Shown here: positions 7,921 to 16,765 of the stretch, piece by piece | Layout: every line of letters begins with the position of its first letter | Position numbering within the stretch: the first letter of the stretch is position 1 | Assembly: GCA_946482635.1 (NCBI GenBank) | Contig: CAMLSG010000113.1 | Location: 1-16,765 of the forward strand | DNA length: 16,765 bases | Origin: an uncultured Duganella sp. | GTDB taxonomy: Bacteria; Pseudomonadota; Gammaproteobacteria; Burkholderiales; Burkholderiaceae | Direction of reading: 5' to 3' | Program-made: the position numbers and the translations under genes | The notes under the pieces: model-generated | Told to the model about the DNA's origin: nothing | The model's database searches: none | What the model saw: only the letters and a program-made list of their open reading frames with translations

Positions 7921-9699
7921 TTAGAAAGTACGTGCTTTTGGCTTGAAGGTTTCGACCGTCAGCGGCTTGGTGACGACTGCCTTGTATTCCAGGCGGTTGC
8001 CCTCGGAGAACCACAGGGTGTGCTTCATCCAGTTTTCGTCGTCGCGCTTCGGATGGTCGTCCTGTGCGTGTGCACCGCGCGATTCCTTGCGCGCGTTGGC
8101 CGACACGATGGTCGCTTTTGCGGTTTCGATCAGGTTGTCCAGTTCCAGCGCTTCCACGCGGGCGGTGTTGAACACCTTGGACTTGTCCTTGAAGGAGACG
8201 TGCTTGCGGCGCTCATCCAGCTGCATGATCGCTTCCACGCCCTTGGCCAGCATCTCGTCGGTACGGAACACGCCGCAGTATTTCTGCATGCTGGCGCGGA
8301 TGTCGTTGGCGACGTCCTGCACGCGCTCGGAACCGGTGGAGGTTTCCAGCTTGTTCAGGCGGTTCATTGCGAAGTCGGCGGCGTCCTTCGGCAGCGGCTT
8401 GTTTTCCTTCTGCTTCAGGTTCTGCGCCACCACGTGGTTGCCGGCTGCGCGGCCGAACACCACCAGGTCCAGCAGGGAGTTGGTGCCCAGGCGGTTTGCG
8501 CCGTGCACGGAGACGCAAGCGCACTCGCCGATGGCGTACAGGCCGTTCACCACCTTCTGGCTGCCGTCGCCGGCAGGCACGACCACCTGGCCGTGGATAT
8601 TGGTCGGGATACCGCCCATCTGGTAGTGGATGGTCGGCACGACAGGGATCGGTTCCTTGGTCGCGTCGACGTTGGCGAACTTGTGGCCGATTTCCAGGAT
8701 GGATGGCAGGCGCTTCTGGATGGTCTCGGAGCCGATGTGGCGCAGGTCCAGCAGCACGTGGTCTTTGTTAGGACCGCAGCCGCGGCCTTCCTTGATTTCC
8801 TGGTCCATGGAGCGGGACACGAAGTCGCGCGGCGCCAGGTCTTTCAGGGTCGGAGCGTAGCGCTCCATGAAGCGTTCGCCGTTCGAGTTGATCAGGATGC
8901 CGCCTTCGCCGCGCACGCCTTCGGTGATCAGCACGCCCGCGCCGGACACGCCGGTCGGGTGGAACTGCCAGAATTCCATGTCCTGCAGCGGCAGGCCGGC
9001 GCGTGCCGCCATGCCCATGCCGTCGCCGGTGTTGATGAAGGCGTTGGTCGATGCTGCGAAGATACGGCCTGCGCCGCCGGTTGCGAAGATGGTGGTCTTC
9101 GCTTCCAGGATCATGACTTCGCCGGTTTCCATTTCCAGTGCAACCACGCCAACGACGTCGCCGTCGGCATCGCGCACCAGGTCCAGGGCCATCCACTCAA
9201 CGAAGAAGTGGGTGCGGGCGCGCACGTTGCGCTGGTACAGGGTGTGCAGCAGTGCGTGGCCGGTACGGTCAGCCGCGGCGCAAGCGCGCTGCACTGGCTT
9301 CTCGCCCAGGTTTGCGGTGTGGCCGCCGAACGGACGCTGGTAAATGGTGCCGTCAGGGTTACGGTCGAAAGGCATGCCGAAGTGTTCCAGCTCGTAGACG
9401 ACTTTCGGTGCTTCGCGGCACATGAATTCGATTGCATCCTGGTCGCCCAGGTAGTCGCCACCTTTGACGGTGTCGAACATATGCCAGTACCAGTTGTCTT
9501 CCGACATATTGCCCAGCGAGGCGCCGATGCCGCCCTGCGCTGCCACGGTGTGGGAGCGGGTTGGGAACACCTTGGACAGCACGGCCACGTTCAGGCCGGC
9601 TTCCGCCAGTTGCAGGGAGGCGCGCATGCCGGAACCGCCGGCGCCAACGATCACCGCGTCAAAGCGGCGGGTAGGGATTGCAGATTTGATAGCTGCCAC
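7921..9699 (-). CDS. sdhA: Succinate dehydrogenase flavoprotein subunit
   Basis: Oxidises succinate to fumarate on a covalently bound FAD (complex II, TCA cycle). The 592-aa protein has the Rossmann motif [12 protein letters not shown] (about 16-27), the FAD-attachment histidine H50 in [11 protein letters not shown], and substrate-site residues matching E. coli by position: H247 (FHPTG), the catalytic arginine R291 (LAPRDF), H358 (HYQMGG) and R403 (GANRLGTNS). The C-terminal helical domain ends normally. The start codon is GTG at 9699, with GGAG about ten bases upstream, three bases after the sdhD stop; no better start lies nearby. Flavinylation should depend on SdhE encoded two genes downstream. 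Nothing is truncated. Confidence 0.98.
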   Translation of the reverse strand: MAAIKSAIPTRRFDAVIVGAGGSGMRASLQLAEAGLNVAVLSKVFPTRSHTVAAQGGIGASLGNMSEDNWYWHMFDTVKGGDYLGDQDAIEFMCREAPKVVYELEHFGMPFDRNPDGTIYQRPFGGHTANLGEKPVQRACAAADRTGHALLHTLYQRNVRARTHFFVEWMALDLVRDADGDVVGVVALEMETGEVMILEAKTTIFATGGAGRIFAASTNAFINTGDGMGMAARAGLPLQDMEFWQFHPTGVSGAGVLITEGVRGEGGILINSNGERFMERYAPTLKDLAPRDFVSRSMDQEIKEGRGCGPNKDHVLLDLRHIGSETIQKRLPSILEIGHKFANVDATKEPIPVVPTIHYQMGGIPTNIHGQVVVPAGDGSQKVVNGLYAIGECACVSVHGANRLGTNSLLDLVVFGRAAGNHVVAQNLKQKENKPLPKDAADFAMNRLNKLETSTGSERVQDVANDIRASMQKYCGVFRTDEMLAKGVEAIMQLDERRKHVSFKDKSKVFNTARVEALELDNLIETAKATIVSANARKESRGAHAQDDHPKRDDENWMKHTLWFSEGNRLEYKAVVTKPLTVETFKPKARTF

Positions 9700-9702
9700 G
9701 AT

Positions 9703-10068
9703 TTACACACTCCACAGAATTTGCAGCGACCAGGCGGCGCAGGCGATCAGCCAGCCAATGGTAGCGATTTGCAGGAACAGGCGCAGGCCGACCGGCTTGA
9801 TGTAGTCCATCCAGATGTCACGCACGCCAACCCAGGCGTGGTAGAACAGGGCCAGCAGGGTCACGGCGCTGAACAGCTTGAACCACTGCTTGGCGAACAG
9901 GGCCGCCCAGCCTTCGTACGACGGCGTCGACGAGGTGAAAATCATGAAGAACAGGACGGCGGTGTACACCACCATCAGGACAGCGGTCACACGCTGGACC
10001 AGCCAATCCTTGACGCCGTAGTGGGCGCCGACAACCAGGCGTTTTGGGCCGATGTTATTGTTAGCCAT
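9703..10068 (-). CDS. sdhD: Succinate dehydrogenase membrane anchor subunit
   Basis: A 121-aa integral membrane subunit which with SdhC binds haem b and ubiquinone. There are three hydrophobic helices at about 24-46, 62-83 and 95-119. The signature H77-x10-D88-Y89 (YHAWVGVRDIWMDYIKP) matches E. coli H71, D82 and Y83, where the histidine lies at the haem and the tyrosine contacts the quinone. The ATG directly abuts the sdhC stop codon (10069), a sign of coupled translation, and sdhA begins three bases after its stop. The poorly conserved N-terminus (MANNNIGPKRLVVGAHYG) is normal for the family. Confidence 0.96.
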   Translation of the reverse strand: MANNNIGPKRLVVGAHYGVKDWLVQRVTAVLMVVYTAVLFFMIFTSSTPSYEGWAALFAKQWFKLFSAVTLLALFYHAWVGVRDIWMDYIKPVGLRLFLQIATIGWLIACAAWSLQILWSV

Positions 10069-10491
10069 TTAGAACACTCCAAACAATTTCAGTGCAACCA
10101 GCGCGGTCACGATGACGGTGATCACAACCACCACGGTGGCGGACTTGCGCGCGGAATCCTTGTCCAGGCCGACGTGGGTGTCCATGATCAGGTGGCGTAC
10201 GCCGGCGCAGAAGTGCTGGGTATAGCCCCAGACCAGGGCCAGCATGACCAGCTTCGCGATCGGGTGGGAGGCAATGATCATGAAGTTGGCGAAGGTGTAC
10301 TCGGAGCGCAGCGATTCCTGCAGCAGGTACAGCACGAACGGCAACAGCAGGAACATCAGTGCGCCGCTGATGCGGTGCAGGATGGAGACGATGCCGGCCA
10401 TCGGCAGTCGGTACTTCATGATGTCCGTAACGTGGATGTTACGGAATTCTGGCCGCTCTTTTTTCGGTGCTTCCCGCACGGCTTCAGTCAT
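10069..10491 (-). CDS. sdhC: Succinate dehydrogenase cytochrome b556 subunit
   Basis: A 140-aa membrane subunit of complex II. Quinone-site residues S36 and R40 are in SILHRISG, and the haem ligand is H93 (YTQHFCAGVRH), corresponding to E. coli S27, R31 and H84. Three transmembrane helices lie at about 31-58, 68-98 and 117-138. I place the start at the ATG 10491 rather than the TTG at 10497 because AGGGAGG lies six bases upstream of the ATG. It is the first gene of the sdhCDAB-sdhE-gltA unit, 128 bases downstream of the GntR gene. That gap contains palindromes, described separately. Confidence 0.96.
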   Translation of the reverse strand: MTEAVREAPKKERPEFRNIHVTDIMKYRLPMAGIVSILHRISGALMFLLLPFVLYLLQESLRSEYTFANFMIIASHPIAKLVMLALVWGYTQHFCAGVRHLIMDTHVGLDKDSARKSATVVVVITVIVTALVALKLFGVF

Positions 10492-10619
10492 ATACAACCT
10501 CCCTATGCTTTATTACAAAGTGTTTTGCCAAACTTGGCGAAGCTACGATTTTCGCCTATTTTTGCCCTTACAACCAATATGTATTGTTACATATCACCAA
10601 AATATTATTGCAGCGCACC
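10492..10619 (-). promoter_or_regulatory. Leader and probable control region of the sdh operon
   Basis: This AT-rich gap separates the gntR stop from sdhC. On the minus strand it holds, in order, an 18-bp palindrome, an A-rich stretch, a possible hairpin GGCGAA-N9-TTCGCC, a second inverted repeat GCCAA-GT-TTGGC sharing the GCC, and TGTAAT (five of six for a -10 box) about 20 bases before the Shine-Dalgarno. No good -35 box stands at 17 bases from TGTAAT (TTCGCC at 18 is weak). A promoter is expected here, but I cannot place it firmly, and transcription could also continue from gntR. Confidence 0.5.
10577..10594. promoter_or_regulatory. Perfect 18-bp palindrome upstream of sdhC (candidate operator)
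   Basis: ATATGTA-TTGT-TACATAT has seven-base perfect arms around a four-base centre. It lies about 85 bases before the sdhC ATG and 25 bases after the gntR stop. GntR/HutC-type regulators bind short palindromes with GT...AC arms, so the adjacent regulator is a natural candidate. The spacing between TATGT and ACATA (six bases) differs from the ten bases in the gntR/mdh palindrome, so a different protein is equally possible. Confidence 0.5.
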
Positions 10620-11396
10620 CTAACTGAGATCATTTTGATAATGATGGCGCTCCGTTAAGTACAAACCGCGGCGCAACTCGACCGGTTTGTCGCCGTAAGT
10701 GAAGGAAACACGCTCGGCGCACAGCAGCGGCGTGCCTGCCGCAATTTTCAGCAACTCGGCGTCGCCCTCCTCCGCACAGACAGCGCGGATCTTCTCTTCC
10801 GCACGGATCATGCGGGTGCCGAATTCGGATTCGAACAGGCCGTACATCGGCCCCTTGTACTCGTTCAGGCGTTCCGCCGTCAGGCCTTTGAAGATCAGGC
10901 CGGGCAACCACAGCTCTTCCACGATGGTGGGCACGTTGTCGAAACTTTGCACGCGCTTGATGTAGACCACGGCGTCGCCCGACTTCAGGTCGAGCAGGCG
11001 CGCCACTTCGGCCGGGGCGCGCAGGCGCTTGACTTCAATAAACCGGGATTCCGGATAATGCGGCACACCTTCGTCCGGCACCAGGCGCAAAAAGCGGAAA
11101 TGCGCGCGCGCCTCGTGGTGGGTGGAGACGAAGGTACCCTTGCCCTGGCGGCGCACGACCAGGTTTTCCGCCGCCAGCTCGTCGATTGCCTTGCGCACGG
11201 TGCCCTGGCTGACCTTGAAGCGGTTGGCCAGTTCAACTTCGCTGGGGATCATTTCGCCCGGCTTCCATTCGCCGGACTGCAGGCTCTGCGTGATCAGGCC
11301 CTTGATCTGCTGGTACAGGGGAGAAAAAGTCGGGGACGGAGCGCCGGCCGCGCCTGGGGCGTCAGAAGTGGTCTGGTTGGGCGTGACGGGATTCAT
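10620..11396 (-). CDS. GntR-family (HutC type) transcriptional regulator of the TCA cluster
   Basis: A 258-aa DNA-binding regulator. Residues about 25-95 form the GntR winged helix (LYQQIKGLITQSLQSGEW, IPSEVELANRFKVSQGTV, VRRQGKGTFV), and residues about 110-250 form a UTRA effector domain of the HutC subfamily (KRVQSFDNVPTIVEELWLP, then GTPLLCAERVSFTYGDKPVE near the end). The first 24 residues are a Pro/Ala/Thr-rich tail. It lies in the same direction and immediately upstream of sdhC, divergent from mdh. Such placement suggests control of TCA genes in response to a small acidic or cycle-related metabolite; the ligand cannot be read from sequence. The ATG at 11396 has only a weak Shine-Dalgarno. 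A palindrome over its likely promoter suggests autoregulation. The family call is secure, the regulon is inferred. Confidence 0.9.
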   Translation of the reverse strand: MNPVTPNQTTSDAPGAAGAPSPTFSPLYQQIKGLITQSLQSGEWKPGEMIPSEVELANRFKVSQGTVRKAIDELAAENLVVRRQGKGTFVSTHHEARAHFRFLRLVPDEGVPHYPESRFIEVKRLRAPAEVARLLDLKSGDAVVYIKRVQSFDNVPTIVEELWLPGLIFKGLTAERLNEYKGPMYGLFESEFGTRMIRAEEKIRAVCAEEGDAELLKIAAGTPLLCAERVSFTYGDKPVELRRGLYLTERHHYQNDLS

Positions 11397-11451
11397 AGCC
11401 CGCTATTCCACCACATCCAACCCCTCGCGTCCAGAAAAATCCTATAACTTA

Positions 11452-11471
11452 TATGTCTTATATAAGACATA
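11452..11471. promoter_or_regulatory. Perfect 20-bp palindrome between gntR and mdh (candidate GntR operator)
   Basis: TATGTCTTATATAAGACATA is a perfect palindrome with a GTCTTATATAAGAC core of the kind bound by HutC-type GntR proteins. It contains the best gntR -10 box (TATAAG on the minus strand, 11457-11462) and ends nine bases before the mdh -35 box. CTTAT/ATAAG units recur just outside it, slightly out of register. A protein bound here should block gntR and could either repress or assist mdh. Confidence 0.7.
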
Positions 11472-11486
11472 AGATAGGATTGACAG
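11457..11486 (-). promoter_or_regulatory. Probable gntR promoter
   Basis: On the minus strand CTGTCA (11486-11481, four of six) is followed after 18 bases by TATAAG (11462-11457, five of six). The -10 box lies inside the 20-bp palindrome and the -35 box overlaps that of mdh on the other strand. The predicted leader is about 50 bases. Moderate confidence, because several AT-rich alternatives exist in the same stretch. Confidence 0.45.
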
Positions 11487-11508
11487 GCAGTCGACAGGAG
11501 CCTACACT
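11480..11508 (+). promoter_or_regulatory. Sigma-70 promoter of mdh
   Basis: A perfect -35 TTGACA (11480-11485), a 17-base spacer and TACACT (11503-11508, four of six) make the best promoter in the window. Transcription would begin near 11515, giving a leader of about 55 bases before the ATG at 11571. The 20-bp palindrome lies immediately upstream, from about position -44 to -63. Confidence 0.8.
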
Positions 11509-11570
11509 CGCCCGAATTGTCGTATCATTACGAGCTTACACCGTTTTCACGTCCACTTTGGAGATTCACC

Positions 11571-12560
11571 ATGGCTAAAACCCCAATGCGTGTTGCCGTT
11601 ACCGGCGCCGCCGGCCAGATCGGCTATTCCCTGCTGTTCCGTATCGCCAACGGCGACATGCTGGGCAAAGACCAGCCAGTCATCCTGCAACTGCTGGAAA
11701 TCCCTGACGAGAAGGCCCAGAAAGCGCTGAAAGGCGTGATGATGGAAATCGACGACTGCGCGTTCCCTCTGCTGGCCGGCATGACCGCCCACTCCGACCC
11801 GATGACCGCCTTCAAGGACGCCGACGTGGCCCTGCTGGTTGGCGCCCGTCCTCGCGGCCCAGGCATGGAGCGTAAAGACCTGCTGGAAGCCAACGCACAG
11901 ATCTTCACCGTGCAAGGCAAGGCGCTGGACGCCGTCGCTTCCCGCAACGTTAAAGTCCTGGTGGTCGGCAACCCAGCCAACACCAACGCCTACATCGCCA
12001 TGAAGTCCGCTCCTTCCCTGCCAGCGAAGAACTTCACCGCCATGCTGCGCCTGGACCACAACCGCGCCCTGTCGCAAGTCGCTGCCAAGACCGGCAAGGC
12101 TGTCAAGGACATCGAAAAGCTGTGCGTATGGGGCAACCACTCCCCAACCATGTACGCCGACTACCGCTTCGCCACCATCGACGGCGCATCGGTGAAAGAC
12201 ATGATCAACGACCAGGAATGGAACGCCAACGTGTTCCTGCCAACCGTGGGCAAGCGCGGCGCAGCGATCATCGAAGCACGCGGCCTGTCTTCCGCAGCTT
12301 CCGCAGCCAACGCTGCGATCGACCACGTGCATGACTGGGTGCTGGGCACCAACGGCAAGTGGACCACCATGGGAATCCCATCGGACGGTTCCTACGGCAT
12401 CCCTGAAGGCACCATGTTCGGCTTCCCAGTGACCTGCGAAAACGGCGAATACAAGATTGTGCAAGGCCTGGCAATCGACGAGTTCTCGCAAGAGCGCATC
12501 AACATCACGCTGAAGGAACTGACCGAAGAGCGTGAAGGCGTGAAGCACCTGCTGCCATAA
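11571..12560 (+). CDS. mdh: Malate dehydrogenase (NAD-dependent)
   Basis: Interconverts malate and oxaloacetate with NAD, closing the TCA cycle next to citrate synthase. The 329-aa protein belongs to the type resembling eukaryotic cytosolic MDH: NAD-binding [11 protein letters not shown] (12-22), substrate arginines R95 and R101 in [23 protein letters not shown] (133-142), R165 near D162 (RLDHNRA), and catalytic H190 in [11 protein letters not shown]. The ATG at 11571 is chosen over upstream in-frame starts because GGAG lies nine bases before it and the sequence from [10 protein letters not shown] matches the family. It opens the plus-strand unit and is expressed from a strong promoter. A hairpin follows the gene. 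Confidence 0.97.
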   Translation: MAKTPMRVAVTGAAGQIGYSLLFRIANGDMLGKDQPVILQLLEIPDEKAQKALKGVMMEIDDCAFPLLAGMTAHSDPMTAFKDADVALLVGARPRGPGMERKDLLEANAQIFTVQGKALDAVASRNVKVLVVGNPANTNAYIAMKSAPSLPAKNFTAMLRLDHNRALSQVAAKTGKAVKDIEKLCVWGNHSPTMYADYRFATIDGASVKDMINDQEWNANVFLPTVGKRGAAIIEARGLSSAASAANAAIDHVHDWVLGTNGKWTTMGIPSDGSYGIPEGTMFGFPVTCENGEYKIVQGLAIDEFSQERINITLKELTEEREGVKHLLP

Positions 12561-12572
12561 TCGTTTTTGACA

Positions 12573-13655
12573 GTGGAACCGGTTAAACCACCGATCCGCC
12601 GTACCCGCCGCGCTGCCGATGGCAGCGCGGCTGCTGTTTCATCTAACGCACCAATGCATCCATCCGAGGTTTTATTCCAGGGCACACGCCAGCCGCTGCT
12701 GCTCCCTGCCTGCGACCACTACGCCGGCAGCGAGAAGCTGATGCGCAAATCCATGGCCCTGCAACAAGAGCTTGGTCCCCTGTTCGACATCACCTTCGAT
12801 TGCGAGGACGGCGCCGCCGCCGGCAACGAAGAATCCCACGCCAAGCTGGTCGCCCTGCTGCTGCTGGACGAAGCCAATGCCTTCAACCGCATCGGCGCCC
12901 GCGTGCACGACGTGAACAGCCCGTTCTTCGAGCGCGACGTCGAAATCATCTGCACCGAAGCGGGCCACAAGCTGGCCTACATCGTAATCCCCAAGCCGGA
13001 AAGCGTAGGAGAAGTCTCGCGCGCCATCGACCTGGTGAACAAGCATGCCGCCAAGTCGGGCCGCACGACACCAGTGCCGGTGCACGTGCTGATCGAGACC
13101 CACGGCGCACTGCGCGACGTGCACGATATCGCCGCCCTGCCCCAGGTCGAGTGCCTGTCCTTCGGCATCATGGATTTCGTCTCGGCCCACTACGGCGCCG
13201 TGCCGGGCAGCGCCATGCGCACGCCGGGCCAGTTCACCCACCCGCTGGTAGTCCGCGCCAAGCTGGAAATCGCCGCCGCCTGCCACGCGCACGGCAAGGT
13301 GCCATCGCATAACGTGACCACCGAAATCAAGGATTCGGCCGTGGTGGCCACCGATGCCCAGCGCGCAGCCGCGGAATTCGGCTTCACGCGCATGTGGAGC
13401 ATCCACCCGAGCCAGATAAAACCTGTCATAAAAGCATTCACCCCGCGTGCATCCGAAGTCAATGAGGCTGCAACCATCCTGCATGAGGCAGAGAAGGTAC
13501 AGTGGGGCCCGATTAACCAGCATGGTCGCTTGCATGACCGCGCGAGCTATCGCTATTATTGGACGGTTCTGCAGCGAGCCAAGCTCGCAGGCCTGCCGCT
13601 GCCGGACTCCGTTGCCGCCCTAGTCGGGGCGGCCGAATCAAAAGGAGCCCAATAA
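12573..13655 (+). CDS. CitE-like HpcH/HpaI aldolase/citrate lyase family protein
   Basis: A TIM-barrel lyase of the CitE type, about 360 aa. Visible signatures (counted from the GTG) are CDHYAGSEKLM, the acidic motif DCEDGAA at 76-82, the metal-site glutamate in LIETHGALRD (about 175), SFGIMDF (about 196-201) and the C-terminal SIHPSQIKPV (about 276-285). Relatives cleave or form CoA thioesters such as malyl-, citramalyl- or citryl-CoA. There is no CitD or CitF gene nearby, so a complete citrate lyase is unlikely and the substrate is open. Position between mdh and acnA suggests a link to malate or glyoxylate chemistry (inference). The start is uncertain: TTG 12567, GTG 12573 or ATG 12654, none with a Shine-Dalgarno; the conserved part begins at HPSEVLF just after 12654. 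Its stop overlaps the next ATG by one base. Confidence 0.85.
   Translation: MEPVKPPIRRTRRAADGSAAAVSSNAPMHPSEVLFQGTRQPLLLPACDHYAGSEKLMRKSMALQQELGPLFDITFDCEDGAAAGNEESHAKLVALLLLDEANAFNRIGARVHDVNSPFFERDVEIICTEAGHKLAYIVIPKPESVGEVSRAIDLVNKHAAKSGRTTPVPVHVLIETHGALRDVHDIAALPQVECLSFGIMDFVSAHYGAVPGSAMRTPGQFTHPLVVRAKLEIAAACHAHGKVPSHNVTTEIKDSAVVATDAQRAAAEFGFTRMWSIHPSQIKPVIKAFTPRASEVNEAATILHEAEKVQWGPINQHGRLHDRASYRYYWTVLQRAKLAGLPLPDSVAALVGAAESKGAQ
12607..12631 (+). terminator. Strong hairpin between mdh and the lyase (attenuator-like)
   Basis: GCCGCGCTGCC, loop GAT, GGCAGCGCGGC: a perfect eleven-pair, very GC-rich stem followed by a weak T-containing stretch (TGCTGTTTC) instead of a proper U tract. It starts 47 bases after the mdh stop. 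If the lyase starts at ATG 12654, the hairpin is intergenic and may limit read-through or protect the mdh 3' end. If GTG 12573 is used, it is coding. Full termination looks unlikely. Confidence 0.5.
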
Positions 13656-14056
13656 TGTCGTTTATGAAACTGATCACCGCCTGCGCCATGGCCCTCGCCA
13701 TCGCCGCCCCTTCCGCACATGCCGCCCCCAAGAAAGCCGCCAAACCAGCCGCCACCCAAGGCGAGCCGGAATCGAGCGTGAGCGGGCGCACGGCCACCAA
13801 CTACGCCTGCGAACTGGGCAACAAGATCACCATTTACAGCAGCGCCGACGACGGCAACAGCATCGTCATGCGCTGGAAGAACCGCCTGCACCGCCTGACT
13901 CGCGAAGCCACCTCCACCGGTGCGCAACGCTTCGAGAACAAGATTGCAGGCCTGATCTGGATCGGCATCCCTGCCAAGGGCATGCTGCTGGATTCCAAGG
14001 TGAACCGCCAACTGGCGAACGAATGCAAGACATCTGATCAAGCGCTCGGACTTTAA
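13655..14056 (+). CDS. Exported MliC-like (C-type lysozyme inhibitor fold) small protein
   Basis: A 133-aa protein with a signal peptide (KLITACAMALAIAAPSAHA, cleavage after residue 23) and then a Lys/Ala/Pro-rich linker. The mature part (about 49-127) resembles MliC/PliC periplasmic lysozyme inhibitors: YACELGNKITIYSS, HRLTREATSTGAQRFEN, LIWIGIPAKGMLL, and a cysteine pair C52/C124 placed like the family disulfide. The key inhibitor motif, normally SGxxY with W-x-K-G, is altered to TGAQRF and WIGIPAKG, so lysozyme inhibition is doubtful. The ATG at 13655 overlaps the lyase stop (TAATG) and has a good Shine-Dalgarno (AAAGGAG), so it is cotranslated in the mdh-acnA unit. Why an exported protein sits there is unknown. 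The fold call is moderate; the ORF itself is secure. Confidence 0.72.
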   Translation: MSFMKLITACAMALAIAAPSAHAAPKKAAKPAATQGEPESSVSGRTATNYACELGNKITIYSSADDGNSIVMRWKNRLHRLTREATSTGAQRFENKIAGLIWIGIPAKGMLLDSKVNRQLANECKTSDQALGL

Positions 14057-14072
14057 TCAATAAGGAGAGGAC

Positions 14073-16765
<2,693 letters not shown>

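Noticed and set aside
8020..10623. An 867-codon plus-strand open frame across sdhA, sdhD and sdhC
   Set aside because: It is antisense to three certain genes, crosses their boundaries, has no matching Shine-Dalgarno and has a His/Gln/Asp-rich shadow composition.
11547..12548. A 333-codon minus-strand open frame opposite mdh
   Set aside because: It is fully antisense to malate dehydrogenase with its active-site motifs, and its composition is of the shadow type.
13655..13684. Lipobox-like ITAC in the MliC-like protein, suggesting a lipoprotein
   Set aside because: The cysteine is residue 10, leaving only about four hydrophobic residues before it, too short for a lipoprotein signal. A normal cleavage site AHA follows at residues 21-23.

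Overview
The window (about 16.8 kb, GC-rich, many CG-ending codons) looks like chromosome of a betaproteobacterium of the order Burkholderiales, most likely Oxalobacteraceae (Massilia/Duganella/Janthinobacterium type). This rests on the gene order gntR-sdhCDAB-sdhE-gltA facing mdh-lyase-acnA, the protein sequences, and an Rpn/DUF4351-type remnant. The genus is an inference from recalled family patterns, not from a search.

Left part (1-5.5 kb, accessory). The last codons of an unidentified gene are followed by a soluble protein with seven leucine-rich repeats fused to a compact, non-RD protein kinase domain (79-1347, +). It converges, with one base between the stop codons, on a very large exported tricorn-like S41 peptidase (1349-4726, -). 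Next comes a decayed Rpn-family nuclease gene (4834-about 5490, -). Its pieces lie in four successive reading-frame segments, and its 5' end is lost close to the gltA terminator.

Right part (5.5-16.8 kb, core metabolism). This is a divergent TCA-cycle supercluster. On the minus strand, in transcription order, are a HutC-type GntR regulator, sdhC, sdhD, sdhA, sdhB, sdhE and gltA, closed by a strong UUCG-loop terminator. On the plus strand are mdh, a CitE-like HpcH/HpaI-family lyase, a small exported protein resembling MliC lysozyme inhibitors, and acnA, which runs off the window a few codons before its expected end. Together they encode citrate synthase, aconitase, succinate dehydrogenase with its flavinylation factor, and malate dehydrogenase.

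The control point appears to be the 174-bp gntR/mdh gap. A perfect 20-bp palindrome (TATGTCTTATATAAGACATA) covers the best gntR -10 box and lies just upstream of a near-consensus mdh promoter (TTGACA-N17-TACACT). The two divergent -35 boxes overlap almost completely. A different 18-bp palindrome lies upstream of sdhC. I read the regulator as acting on both arms, but this is inferred from position.

I saw no tRNA, rRNA, CRISPR array, insertion sequence or complete mobile element. No whole new system is evident. The items most worth a second look are the LRR-kinase, the overlapping divergent promoters with their palindrome, the exported MliC-like protein inside a TCA operon, and the Rpn remnant.
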